Below, piece after piece: positions 1-11,716 of a DNA stretch of 64,000 nucleotides. The notes under the pieces were generated by a model. It ran no database searches. It worked only from the letters and a program-made list of their open reading frames with translations, and had not been told where the DNA came from. Source of the DNA: Chlamydoabsidia padenii (Eukaryota; Mucoromycota; Mucoromycetes; Mucorales; Cunninghamellaceae); NCBI GenBank assembly GCA_025330725.1, contig JAIWND010000044.1:1-64000 (forward strand). Direction: 5' to 3'. Position 1 is the stretch's first letter, and every line of letters starts with the position of its first letter. The position numbers and the translations under genes were made by a program.

Positions 1-98
1 GTATACTACCGTTACACAAACTTGAGTATACTACACCATATATTGAACGACACCCATCCAAACATAGAACCAGAGGAACACCCTCATCCAGGTGAAAA

Positions 99-1162
99 AT
101 GTCATCCGAGACTATCCCGACTGAGGAGAGTGTGGACCACGTTACAGACCCCAACTATAATAGACGAAACATAGCAAGAAAAGATATCATAGCCCTTGAA
201 CAAACTCTAACCGATTACGATTGCCAAGAATGTAAAAAAAGTAGCTTTGCACTTTAATGGAACCTTCAACACCAAATACCTACCACAATACAAATGCAGT
301 AGCGACGGCTGCGACTTACTTGCCTCCAAATGTACCCAGCCCATCTATTAGTATCGAAGACCAAGGAAAGAACACAGAAGCACAAACGATTCAACAACTG
401 CGAAACACCATCCAAACTCTGCAAACAACGATAGAACAAATGACTAATCTGATCGCTGAACTGACCCCATTACGAAAAACCATAGCAAAGTTGGAAACCC
501 GGGTGAATCAACTTGAAGGTATGAAATTGGCTCAGAACATAACCCCAGCCATGACTATAACATCGAATTCCCCACCTAAAACGACTACTATGCTCAAGGA
601 CAAACCACAACTATGAACGGCAATAACAAAGAAACATTGCCCCATAAATAAAACCCGACTGATCAACACAGGCAAAGTAGCTTTCCAAAGTCCTTCTAAA
701 GAACCGAAACAATTTAAAATTCTATACATCCCATCACGACATCGCATGACCCGTACATCCGCCAGACAAATGTTACATAACCTCGGTATACAGACACATC
801 GAATACTGGACATACATTTCCCCACCAGAAACGTCTTTGCCATGCTCATTCATGGAGATTATGGAGTGACCCTCCATGATATCCTCGTGTCCCATGACAT
901 ATTGCCTATCCTCTTTAATCCAAATGACCCCACCAACCTAACCGACCCCAAGTATGCCACGATGAACGAAGACGTCCGACGAACCCGAGTTCAAGAAGTC
1001 CACAAGGGCCATCTCCTTCGTGCCCTCCGCCATGTCCGTTCACATGTGTATTTGCCTTTGGCGAATGCCTTGGTCGGCCAAGGTTGGCTTTCGAAAGAAG
1101 ATGTGCTGGTTTTGGAAGAAACAATGAACGACGACGAAAGAAGTAATTCTCCTGGTAGTTAA
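99..1162 (+). pseudogene. LINE ORF1-like protein, interrupted, with poly(A) tail
   Basis: I read this as an ORF1-type nucleic-acid-binding protein of a non-LTR retrotransposon. A 52-codon ORF (99-257) ends in TAATG, where the stop overlaps the ATG of the next ORF (257). That second ORF has a leucine-rich coiled coil (about residues 35-90) and then meets one in-frame TGA at 614-616. The same frame then stays open to 1162 with an RRM-like segment (ILYIPSRHRMTRTSARQ, then DIHFPTRNVFAMLIH). Coiled coil followed by an RRM-like domain is the usual LINE ORF1p layout. AATAAA at 1173-1178 is followed 13 nt later by A18 (1192-1209), the 3' end expected of a retroposed polyadenylated transcript. No ORF2 (endonuclease/RT) follows. 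The family call rests on architecture and remembered Mucoromycota ORF1 proteins. The 5' end may lie outside the window. Confidence 0.55.
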
Positions 1163-1859
1163 TGTAGTGCTAAATAAAGCTTTCTCTATACAAAAAAAAA
1201 AAAAAAAAAGACAAAGATCAACAGTAACAGCCTCTATGGTAGGATGGAAAACAGTCTTTGTATTTTATAGAAGTATCGGTCCAGCTACACCATCTCCATG
1301 TCCTCCTCTGTCTTCATTCTTGCCTCCTATTGTTTTATCGGCATTGGTAACATCACCTTCGCCTTCCTTTTCAACATCACCATCACCTCCATTTCGCAAT
1401 ACATCACCATCCCCTCCTCCTCGCAATACACCAACGTCACCTTCTCTGTCTACTCATAAATAATCATTATCACGCCTTTTATTCTTTTAACTTGCCTATG
1501 GAACGGACAAAGGAAGAAAAACAATACATATCAAAAAAAGTGCGAAAAACAAGCTAAAATAGTTTTTTTTTAATTTTTTTTAATTTTTTTTATTTTTAAA
1601 TTTACAATAAATCATATCCTTATTGAGAACCCAACACACTAAAAATATGCAAACTCATCACTGGTTATGGTTATTGAATGAAGATAAATTTAGCTTTTAC
1701 TGAGAAAAAAAAGAGACTGACACAGGTCTCATAAATGGACGTAAAGTTTTCTTTAGTTTTACTTGAAAGCTGTAACCTTCAGGAATTCAACGCACCAAAA
1801 ACCGAGACGACTATTTTAACAATAATAATGAGTCGTAAGAGTAACTGGAGCAATCCCGA
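1163..1859. other. Intergenic, AT-rich, no gene seen
   Basis: After the poly(A) tail come a Ser/Pro-rich open stretch (1320-1460) that looks like compositional bias, and a run of T-rich blocks separated by TTAA near 1560-1605. The region probably contains the promoter of the following kinase-like gene. I see no RNA gene. Confidence 0.5.
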
Positions 1860-2858
1860 ATGTCAAAACCCGACATCCGATTTATTCTTGTGCGACATCG
1901 TGACAGCGATAGAACTTCGCCCGCAAATCTTAACGTTAAGATTGGGTTGGGCGCCTTGGTGCCGTTTTTTGTCATTCTTTTTTTTCCCGTTGATGTTATG
2001 CTTTCGTTTCTTCTTGACAATGGAAAACGTTATACGCAATATCACATACAGCTTTTACTATCATTTATTGGTGTAAAGCATAGCCATATTCAGTTGGTCA
2101 TTGGTAAAAAAAAAAAAAAAAAGGTCAAAAGAGCCCTTCCTTACAATGATTAATTTTTGTTATATGATTCAGATGCGTTGACTCTTAGTATCGACCCTAA
2201 TACTAGTATGAATTTAACAGGCTTATGTACAACAATACGACATTATCTTGTTGAGCATCATTATTCGACAAGTCTGACTGATCTCTCAGTGGCATGGTCC
2301 ATGACGCAACGACAAGAATGTGTTTGTATCTTACTTGGAGGAACTTCTGGCTGCGGTAAATCAACATTGGCCAGTCTTTTAGCTCATCGAATGGGTATCA
2401 CCACTGTCTTATCAACTGATCATGTCCGGTCTCTTCTTCGAAGTTTTGATTCTAATAAAACCCAACCTATCTTATGGGCATCTTCTTATCAAGCAACTAC
2501 GGCGGAAGAAACGACAACAGAACAGACTACTTTGCCATCTTCTACAAATCATGTGATCCAAGGTTATGAAACACAAAACCAATTATTGTTATCAACACTG
2601 GATAAAATGATCTATGGATTTTATCAACGAAAGGAAAGTTTGGTGATCGAGGTAAGTCCAGGACCAAAAAAAGAGACGAGGAACAAAACGTCCAAATAAC
2701 ATAATGATTGATTCGATTTTTTATTAGGGTGTAGCTTTATCTATAGAAACTATGCGTACACTGATCAAAAAACACCAACATTGTATACCTCTATTGATTT
2801 ATATCAGTAATGAAGTAAGTAAAAAAGTAAAAAATCGCGTCTCTTCACTTGCTCACAT

Positions 2859-2921
<63 letters not shown>

Positions 2922-3644
2922 TTCGGTGGACAAAAGCAGAAGCATATGGAGCGATTTGCTATTCGTGCTAAATATATGACAGTGGCACCAAAAGCTAACA
3001 AGTACATCCATTACTTTGATAATATCCGTTTGATCCAACGTCATTTGTGCAAGGCAGCTGATTCATGGAAGGTAAATAAAAGAACAAAGAAAAAGTTGAG
3101 ATTGACTTTTTTGTTTGTTTGTTTGATTTGACAAATAGATCCCTAAAATCAATAATACCAATGTAGATCGAAGCCTTGCCATTGTTCATACGACTGTTAT
3201 CAATGTGTTGTCTCAGATGAAACAAACAGGACAAACCTCTTTATTAGACCCAGCATCACCCAATCTTTTACACCAAGAATTTACCAAAGTTTATAATGCG
3301 ACTTGGAGCTCCAAGCAAATGCTTCGAAGGATACGTGAAAATGTAAGTAGTAAACAAAAAGAAGTATCAATCGTGGGATGACTAACCTATCATTCAAGTC
3401 TAATCGTACTCTCAATACCGCCTCAGGAACGACAGCCACTACATCAACATCAACATCATCAACATCACCCTCTTTGCCAAAATCAAGACTGACCACATCA
3501 CTGTCTGAACCTAAACGATACCGATCCACCTCATCGAAACAAAAACGACGCAAATCCCATCATCATCGTAGGTCAGAAGAATCCTCCTTTACTAGTGACT
3601 TGGAGCATTTGGACGATACTGCTTGGGGATCTTTGGCTTCTTGA
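1860..3644 (+). CDS. 2-phosphoglycerate kinase / LPA1-like P-loop protein
   Basis: Predicted 463-aa protein in six exons: 1860-2103, 2173-2651, 2728-2814, 2940-3071, 3139-3342, 3399-3644. An N-terminal segment (GKRYTQYHIQLLLSFIGVK) resembles the start of plant LPA1 and archaeal 2-phosphoglycerate kinases. The Walker A loop GGTSGCGKST lies near residues 137-146, followed by GITTVLSTDHVR and later HMERFAIRAKYMT and INNTNVDRS, all typical of this family. The tail is Ser/Thr/Lys-rich and low in complexity. The family is tied to 2-phosphoglycerate phosphorylation in archaea and to phytate or inositol-phosphate metabolism in plants; the fungal substrate is unknown. Intron 1 starts GTA(A)n and intron 3 holds a (TG)n microsatellite. 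The ATG at 1860 is the first in frame but is the least certain part of the model. Confidence 0.85.
2863..2914. repeat. (TG)n microsatellite inside intron 3 of the kinase-like gene
   Basis: About 26 TG units fill the middle of the 2815-2939 intron. They make open reading frames of alternating Cys-Val or His-Thr on the two strands, which are artefacts. Confidence 0.95.
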
Positions 3645-3669
3645 CTCAAATTGGTTTTTTATGATACCC

Positions 3670-3703
<34 letters not shown>

Positions 3704-4065
3704 ATTTTTGTAGATAGCTTTCAAACCCCACATTTGTATAGATTCCTTCCCCAATTTAAACCGTGATTTATTAAAAATATATCATAGATCTGCATCATGC
3801 ACCATGGGTACGGAGGAATGGTCTTTATAACAATGGTAGCTTTGACTTGACGATTGTATAAAAGTAAGAAAAAGAATCTAGAGTTTATGAAGTTGATAGA
3901 ATAGGCTTTGTTTGTGTACTGATCAAGTTGAAACTCGGCATCGTGTTCAAGCCAAACAAACTCCTTCTGAGTAGTAAGATTGAATACATTATTTATTATC
4001 ATTTTTATGATTTGACTTGATACATATAGGAAGACTATGTTTTTATATAACCAGTTGAGCTACTA
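3645..4065. other. Convergent intergenic region with (TA)n
   Basis: Lies between the 3' ends of a plus-strand and a minus-strand gene. A (TA)n run covers 3671-3701. The remainder is AT-rich, and short open frames on the minus strand (3721-4002) have no recognisable content. Confidence 0.6.
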
Positions 4066-5063
4066 TCATTCATCGCAAGTCAAGGCAATCGCACTGTAGT
4101 TGGTTTCTTGAGGATCGAGTGCCATGAACTTTTTCATGACAATGGCCGCGTCCTAGTGCCCCCAAAAAAGGAAAGGTTTAATATAGACAGACTTACATCA
4201 ACGTCTTATATTCATAGGTTACCTCTAACAAGGATTGTTTGATCTCGCCATGATTCACGGGGAAAGCTTGTCTCCCATCCAATTCGTACAACTGACCACG
4301 AATATCCACATAACAAATAAAGTGTAAGTATATTTGTTCATCTAAACTTGGTGCTTCAGTTTGTCCTTCTTGAGCCCCATCTGCGTGCACTTTAGCCAAA
4401 GCTTCACATTCTTCAAGATAACTTGCTCTTTCGCTGGGTGTCATATCTTTAGTTTCATTGATGATTCTCGGAAACAAAGCTTCAGTTTTATCTGGGTGAA
4501 TGGCATCGTTGTTGTTGGCCAAGGAATGAAGTAGACCGATCATACCACAAGCGTTAGAAATGGTCTGTTTGAAGAAATGAACGTGTTTCGTGCCCTCAAG
4601 AACTTTGGGGTTTTGTTCGAGAATAGTTTTTTCTTGTTGTTGACGGTAAGTTTCATAGGCTGGAGTGATTGGGAAGAGAAATATGACCGCTTTGACAGGT
4701 TGGGGCACCATAGCTAAAAGCTCGGGGTCAAAACCTTTTTTATACATAGAAAAAAGTTGCCAGTAAAAAAAGAAATGAGATATGGTTGTCGTTTTTACTT
4801 TATTACTTACCATAAACATCGGTATAGTTCCATTTGGAATCAATTCCATTGTCTTGTACAAGCTATTTTTGAAAATCTCAGCACATACACTGTTTCGTTC
4901 GTGTACTCTAATATTACCTTGGTCCAGACCTAAAAAGAGAATGTCGAACGTAAAGTCTCTTGTAAAATACTACTTTTCTTTTTCTTTCTTTCTATGTTCT
5001 TACTTCAGGATTGGCTTCAAGAGCCAACCATTTAATTTTTTGCTTTTCAACATGCACAACCAT
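4066..5063 (-). CDS. Ubiquitin C-terminal hydrolase (UCH family, UCHL3/YUH1-like)
   Basis: Cysteine protease that trims small adducts from the ubiquitin or NEDD8 C-terminus in the cytosol. The model is 240 aa in five exons: 5063-5004, 4929-4918 (a 12-nt microexon), 4862-4811, 4734-4223, 4152-4066. All catalytic residues are visible: oxyanion Gln98 and Cys104 in KQTISNACGMIG, His179 in YLHFICYVD, and Asp194 in LYELDGR. The substrate loop QEGQTEAPS and the C-terminal SAIAL-like end (YSAIALTCDE) match UCHL3, and the length is that of the family. The last intron must use the GTAACC donor at 4222; the nearer GTAAGT at 4196 breaks the frame. Transcribed divergently from OST5. Confidence 0.95.
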
Positions 5064-5225
5064 TGTCTTTTGTTGGTTTCAATAAAGAAATTGCAAAGAC
5101 CTTGCTAAAGCATTCGTCACCAGTTCTGAGGAAAATTGCCGCATTTCAAACTCCGGACATGGATTGTTCATCACTACTGACCAAGGGCTTCCATCTCTTT
5201 TATAATTCTTCATCAGCACAAAGTA
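5064..5225. promoter_or_regulatory. Short bidirectional promoter, UCH / OST5
   Basis: Only 162 nt separate the two start codons, so the divergent genes must share their upstream region. No clear TATA box is visible. Inferred from spacing only. Confidence 0.5.
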
Positions 5226-5640
5226 ATGTCAACTTCCATTTTGGTAAGTTCCCTTTCCTTATCTTCCTTGCATCTGCTATTTTGTATTACTTTGAAAATA
5301 ACTTTATAGTTAAAAATTTTATAGGAATCGTGGAATGAGGCATCACCTTATTCTCCAGTTGTCCCTGTGATGGCGTACCCCTTACTGGCTTACTTTTTCA
5401 TCACTGGTGGTTTGGCAAGCACTGGATTATTTGTAGTGTAAGTATACTTTATTTGGCAACAGAAAATTTATACCAACTTGTATAGACCTATTCTCATCTA
5501 TTCTTTTATGAACTGGTACATGTAATAGTCAAGGCAAACACACCAATATCTCGAGCCAATTTCAAACTGCCTTCTTTGCCGCCATCTTGTTAGGTTTTGG
5601 GGCTATCTTTACTTCTGTCTCCATTGGTATATATGTATAA
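5226..5640 (+). CDS. OST5: Oligosaccharyltransferase subunit OST5 / TMEM258
   Basis: An 80-aa ER membrane protein in three exons: 5226-5243, 5325-5437, 5529-5640. It belongs to the small OST5/TMEM258 subunit of the N-glycan oligosaccharyltransferase. Two hydrophobic helices are visible, one after the YSPVVPVMAYP motif and one at the C-terminus ending SVSIGIYV; human TMEM258 ends almost identically (GIYV). The first exon codes for only six residues (MSTSIL). A longer upstream ORF starting near 5159 looks tempting but its exon end is out of phase with exon 2, so the ATG at 5226 was chosen. Confidence 0.85.
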
Positions 5641-5927
5641 CTTTAAACTACCTAGTAGCAAATAGCAATAACACATACTCATAAAGGAATACAGTGTTTA
5701 ATGAAATGACAAGATTTGTGTGTGGAGGGCGTTTTTTGTGTTCAACTACAATGAAAATGGATTATGGCGTCTGGCAGACCTCGTCTGGCGTCAAACACGA
5801 ACATTACCTCCCCTCTTTTTGACATTTAACGTTCCGTCTCAAATTTTTTTATACCTTTGTTTTTTGCTTTGCCTTTTTTTGTTTGTCGCCTTATTTATTT
5901 GCTTTCATCCTTTCTATACAACGGGAA

Positions 5928-8900
5928 ATGAAGAAAAATAAAACCAAAACGATTGAAACTTCCCTTCGGTTGGACAGTAATAGTATCTTGAAAGAGATCG
6001 GGCGTCTCGGTGCCTGCAACGGGAGTTGTCATTATTGTCGTGACTGGGCTCTATTCGTTTACAAGAAGCATTTTGGTGGAAAGCAACAGCAACCCACTAT
6101 CAATGCTGATCAACTCATTATGAAAGTAGGTGAGTTCTCTGTGGGTATCAAGCATCCCGATTTTCCTAAACACCAAGTGAAACCCTCGATTGAAAGCTTG
6201 TTTCCCGACTTGGATTCTTCCTCCCTCAACGAGCCTTCTTTGGCCAATAATATGACAAGCCCTTTAAAAACTCGGGTATCGGCTTGTAAGGACTGGATAA
6301 AAATGCCAACTTCAAACCTACCACTACCAAACTATTTCCTTCCACTTCAATTTGGCATGGTCACTTCTCCACCTGACCCTGACAAAATCGTCGATGGTGG
6401 TGATGGTAGTAGTGAGATCAGCCCTTCTTACATACTCCGGCAACTCACCTGTGATCGTCAAGGCCTCCTTTTGTCGGTTGACCAAATCGGTCTTTTATCA
6501 AACATTGACACTATGGCAAATCATTCGAGGAAAACGGAACCTTGTTGCGAAGTTGACCATATTGGGTGTTGTTTTTCACCAAGCGAATTGGAAACGGAAC
6601 GAGCGATTGTGAACGAAAGCATGGCCAAGTGTGTCAAGGAAGAATCAGTGGTCTTGTACCAAGCCCTCGAATCATGTTGGGGTGTCTCGATGGATTGGAT
6701 GACCAAGGTCGAAACTCTGGATGGTGATTTCAATGATGTGATCGGGTCTGGTTTGGATAAGGCAATGACCAATTTTGTCAACCAATACGGTTTGGTGTTT
6801 CCTTTTCAAGATTACTGGACTCCTTTGGTATCTGGATTTAAGAAAAAGCCGACGAAGAAAACTAATGGAGGAGGAGCGGATATGTTAGCTACTGTGGACG
6901 AAACTTTCATCAATTACATGGATCAAATATCAAAGGTGACTGAGGACTTTTATATGACATTTATTTCCTCGATCATGGTGTCTAATCTTGAAGCCTTCAA
7001 ACAACGTGCAAGTGATGATTTTAATGACGCCTTGGAATCTTTAAAGGATCGCGAAAATGTGATGGAACGTGCATGTAAGGAAATGGTGGGCCAAATCAAG
7101 GACATGGCAGAAATGGCCAAAACCAAGAAAGAACGACTCTCGAAGATGAAGCAGAAAATTGCCCAGCTACCTGAATCGGTTCAACAAGACCTTCTCGACG
7201 AAATTCAATCTGAGTTTGGGAAATTGGACGACAATATCGATAGTATGATGGACGAAATTGATCTGGTGCATAAACGATTACCGGAGGTGTACAATTACCT
7301 GGAATTAGTCGAATTGATTGAAGGTCATACCACACTGGTCAACGATACCATCAAGAATATCAAGGAGTACGCGCATGAGAAGTGGAATGAACAAAAATCC
7401 GAAATTGATCAACTCAAGCATATCTATCTTGAAGAATCTTTGCCGAATGTCGCTAGCCGAATTGAAAAAGTCGCCCATAAGGATTTCCGGAAAAAGTTAA
7501 AGAAGATTGAGCATCGATACAGCACTATGCGACAGGGATTTGCTTATCACTTGAAGATCGCCTTATTTCCATCTAACACTACTACTGTTGGAAATGAAGG
7601 CGGCGATAAGAAGACGTGTATATTTTATCATGTTGCTCTCAAGATGCTTATGGCCATGATGAACGAAGGTGTGACAATGGAAATATTTTTACTCAATGCG
7701 TGCGTCAAAAAATTCAATGGAAAACATAAAAAGCTGATCAACACGCGATCTCATTTGGCAACCACTTTTGCATGTTGTATTGTAACTGGTCAACATGAAT
7801 TGGCGATAATCATCAAGTCCATGGTATTAGCGGAAGGCAAGCGTCTGGAATTTGAAAATGAAGCGATCCACCGGGAAATGTCTTTGGCGAAATCTATGGG
7901 TGGTAAACCATCAAGTAATAACAGCAACAACAATACCAGTGTCAATAATACCGGGGCTACTTCTCTTTATGCTGCCATTGCTATGCTCTCTACTACAAAT
8001 GGAGTTTCTTTCAAAAAAAAGAAAATGGCCAAATCTGATACTACTGATACCAAGAATGAAACAACAACATGTGACAAGACGCTAGAATCAAGTACTTCCT
8101 CATCTATTAGTAACAATGTTAAATCAGAAAAGGTAATAATACTAAGACTCGAACACATAAATGATTTTCGGCTAATCCTTTTATTTTCATTTTCATTAAA
8201 GCTCCCACTTTCAGTTCAAACAAAGCAGACTCAGTCATCTGCAAGCAAACTTTCTACTGTCAAACCAGCTACATCAAGCAGTAAATCTACTAATGTTATA
8301 TCAACCTCGGTAACCAGTAAGCCTACTACTGCTCCATCGACACATCTTAGCAAACATGATACTACTGCACCAACACCAACCAACAAATCCGTCTCTGCGC
8401 ATAGCCCACTCTCAACAACAAGTAAATCCAAGGCCGCCATTATCCCTCCACCTCCCATCAACAATAAAAACCAAATGGAGAAGGTAAAACCAAAAGATGG
8501 ATAGATGTCAAGTCAGTTTTTTTTGTAAACTTTTTTTTTTTTATGTATATCTTTATAAAGAAGAAGGTACAGTTTCCTATTGCCAAAAAGTCAACCCAGC
8601 CAACTGTTACTGAAATGGGTGATAAAGATCAAATATGCTCTAAAGTAAGAATGGTAAAGAGAGAAAAGATAAGCAGGGTTCAATATACTCACTGACTACT
8701 TTTGGAAAAACTCAGGCACCCGCTACCTCGGTACCAGTTCATGCAGCAAGCACTAATAAGGATCAATGTGGAGACAAAACAGAAAAGATATGTTCTTTCT
8801 CCAGAAAACGTCATCAGCTCCAAACCAAGGACAACCAACAACAGAAAGATAATATCAGCAATGAAATAAAGGTTACTCAGCTCACAGATATCACCGAATC

Positions 8901-10398
8901 TACTGATGAACAACAACGATCAGGCGATCCATGGACAACACCACCTTCATCTTCATCATCTTCATCATCCAACATGACATGGTGTCAGACTGTAGGATGT
9001 AAATTACCACCACCAAAGCAAACGAACTCATGGACTCCCCCTACAAAGACGACGACAAGAACTTCACCATCGCCTATATCTTCCCCGTCATCGAATGTCA
9101 CATCTTGTGATCAGCCTTATGATGTAATAAATCCTGACCAAGTGGACGATTCTTGGAAAGCAATTTCATCTTCATCTTCTTGGAACCAACCCATTGATGC
9201 GAAATCCGATCAGGTCAATTCATCCTGGAATTCACCCATTGACATGAAAGTCATTCAGACAGATTCCTGGAACACTGTTTCTCCTTCATCTTCGTGGAAT
9301 CAACCTACAATTTCTTCGTCTTCTAATAAACCTTCCGTATCATCAACGCCTGCTGACCCTGCCCGAGAAACATCATCCTGGGGATTGTCCAATTCGGGAT
9401 GGGAAGAACCAGCCACGCAACACGCAACAAAGCCTCCTGTGACGAATGCGATTACTGACCCTATACCTAAGAAAAAAGAACGTTGGTCGTCCGACTGGGC
9501 GACGAAAGCAAAAAGCTCCATTGTTAATAATAATGATACGGGGTCTTCTTTCAACAACAAAGTCGGTAATGATGGTCAACAAGAGCCGGTGTTGGTGAAT
9601 GTTTCACTCAAAGATATCCTGGCTCATCAAGAAAACCACACCACTGGCGATATTAACAACAGCAACGGCAACGGCAACAACAACAACAGTCGTCTACCTG
9701 AAAGGATGTCACTTCCACCAGCACTTGGGGATGACATCATTAGAACCCAACAGCAACAGCAGCAACTGAACACAATGGCAGACATGAACCAACTTTATCA
9801 ACTCAATCAAGACACATTGGTTAACATGATCCAATCATTACGATGTGAAAACCAACAACTTCAGCAATCCATGATGTCAATGCAGCAAGCCTTGACGATG
9901 ACAATGACCCTGGCTAAAGAACGTGAAGAGCAGACCCTTCAATTGATGAATACTCGAAAACAAACTGAAATGGAAGAAGCTCGCATATATATCTTGTCAT
10001 TGGAAGCACAAATCAAAGAACTCCGATCGCAACAAGCGCGTCCTTCTACCACCAATGCATTTGTAAATCAAGATTTGTTTGCTAATTATCGTCAAGAGAT
10101 ACATACTGATGATCAGCAACAACCTTACAGAAATAACAACAACAACATCAACGGTGGACAATATTCAAGAAGACCACATCAACAAGGAGGAAAGAAGCTT
10201 CATTGGCAATATAATAAATCTGTGGTGAAATGTAGCAACTGTGGTGAATCCGATCATATCAGTAGTGAATGCGCAGTAAGAAGCAATTGCCTCTCTTTCA
10301 TCAAACCAACAAAACTCACTCTTCCTTTTCTTTTTTAGGATCCTTGCCGTTACTGTGACAGCACAAACCATCTTTCTGAAAATTGCCATAAAGCCTAA
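5928..10398 (+). CDS. Large protein with Trp/Ser-rich linker and two CCHC zinc knuckles
   Basis: Predicted 1,396 aa from exons 5928-8132, 8202-8483, 8561-8644, 8716-10275, 10339-10398. I do not recognise the N-terminal 700 residues: they hold a CxxxCxxC cluster (CNGSCHYC, about residue 27), a stretch of predicted coiled coil (about 370-560), and a folded-looking segment to about 690. After a Ser/Thr-rich linker comes a Trp-rich disordered block (about 985-1095) with SSWN, DSWK, SSWG and SGWEEP motifs, then a Gln-rich coiled coil (about 1230-1310). The end has two CCHC knuckles, CSNCGESDHISSEC and CRYCDSTNHLSENC, about 1363-1393, split by an intron. Zinc knuckles usually bind RNA. The first intron (8133-8201) is a multiple of three with no stop, so it could be retained. 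Two adjacent genes instead of one is possible, but all exon junctions are in phase. Confidence 0.6.
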
Positions 10399-10565
10399 CT
10401 AACTGATCAAATATGCAGAAGAAATGAGATTAAATAAATGTTCATTTATACTGTTTGTGATAAACAGACACTACTTTTTTAAACTGAAGTTTACTGTATG
10501 TACAGCACTGTATTTCTGAAATTCTACACTGTTTGAGTTCACCCAATTTGATTCAAATTTGCACT

Positions 10566-11559
10566 TTACATAATGTTTTTATTGCCGCCAATGGTAACAC
10601 AAAAATTGTTACGCCCACCTCCTTCTTTCCCTGGCAGAGCTTTCTTTTTCCAAGTCAGGTTGGTGGGTTTTAATCGATCAGGGGGATTAACTTTTAACTT
10701 GAAGAGAAAATAAGCCAACTTGTTTGAAAAATGATGATAAATAGATTGATAACCTATGGATGTCATCATAGCTGTAAAATGTTCATGTGTCATGTATCTA
10801 GAATTATTGATACAAGGTAAAGGGAGGACAATGAATAGATATCGTAGTCTGTGTTGAGTTGACATGAGGGATAAAAAGTATCTTGAGTGTAAAAGCATTT
10901 TCCCTAGCCAAACAAAAAAAAATAAAAAAAAATAAAAGGAGGGAAAGCCAGGTAATGTAATTAGTAAACTATAAAAAGGGGAATGAATCCCCTCCACCCA
11001 GTTTACCTCTTTCTTCTGGGTCACCCGCAAAATTGATCACCAAGGAAAGAGATACAATATCATATTTTAAATCTTCAGTTGTTGGTGGTATCAAAGTAAG
11101 AAAGTCTTGTTTTCGGATAGACTCATGTTGAGGGTTGAGATCAATTGGATCCACCTTGATCCACTTGTCATGCTGTTGATAGTTATCTGGTGCCACGGCG
11201 CCTACTTCTAAGATCCGTAAAGGTTTGACAGCTTCCTTCAGATCATCAGCACAAACACTAGATCGAAGGGTCTGGATCAACCATTTAGAAGAATCACCAC
11301 CTCGGGTTTTACTTTGACCTAGTTGAGATGCCTTTTGATACCAATCAAGTCCACCCATTTCTTCCATTTCTTTAATGATCTTGAGTTCTTTTTCTCGATC
11401 GGTCCTGGTGTTACTCTTTTTGCATTGTGCCAGTTGTTTGTTCAAAAGATGGAACCTTCGAATGAGTCTCGCTGTATCTACTCGGGAGTGCTTAAACCCA
11501 GTTCCTCCTGGTTGAGTAGAAGCTTTTGTGATGGGAAGCTTTTTCTTTAGTTTTCCCAT
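10566..11559 (-). CDS. BMT2: 25S rRNA adenine-N1 methyltransferase, BMT2-like
   Basis: Nucleolar SAM-dependent enzyme that methylates one adenine N1 of large-subunit rRNA; the metazoan relative is SAMTOR. The model is 296 aa in two exons, 11559-11007 and 10903-10566. Family marks: TGFKHSRVDTARLIRRFH at the N-terminus, GGLDWYQKAS, the SAM-binding LRILEVGAVAPDN, VDPIDLNPQHESI.KQDF, the post-core YDIVSLSLVINFAGDPEERG, and IVLPLPCINNSRYMT after the intron. The intron falls within RGKML, a conserved turn, and the splice restores that motif. The tail is Lys-rich. Divergent from MIM1, 157 nt between the starts. Confidence 0.9.
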
Positions 11560-11716
11560 TCTTCAATAAAAAGTGGATTTCTCTCCTTCCAACGCTTGTT
11601 TTTTGAATGTATTCTGTTATTTTAAAGTTCCGCCTCCCAGTGAAGAAGCGGTTTTATATTTTATTTACCTTTTACTCTTTTATTTGGAAATACATATTGA
11701 AAAGAAGCAACCGACA
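11560..11716. promoter_or_regulatory. Short bidirectional promoter, BMT2 / MIM1
   Basis: The two ATGs point away from each other across 157 nt. The MIM1 frame is open upstream of its ATG, but that stretch is not conserved-looking and is taken as 5' UTR. Confidence 0.5.

Noticed and set aside
1735..2076. 113-codon plus-strand ORF overlapping the kinase-like gene start
   Set aside because: Different frame from the homologous exon, T-rich composition, no motif.
2804..3131. His-Thr and Cys-Val repeat ORFs
   Set aside because: Produced by the intronic (TG)n microsatellite.
3721..4002. 93-codon minus-strand ORF
   Set aside because: No recognisable residues pattern, lies in a convergent 3' region.
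4193..4222. GTAAGT donor at 4196 as the last UCH splice site
   Set aside because: It shifts the frame and gives a stop; the GTAACC donor at 4222 restores the conserved SLLE-DA junction.
5063..5338. Plus-strand ORF antisense to the UCH first exon and reading into OST5 intron 1
   Set aside because: Its exon end is out of phase with OST5 exon 2; the ATG at 5226 in another frame fits the family.
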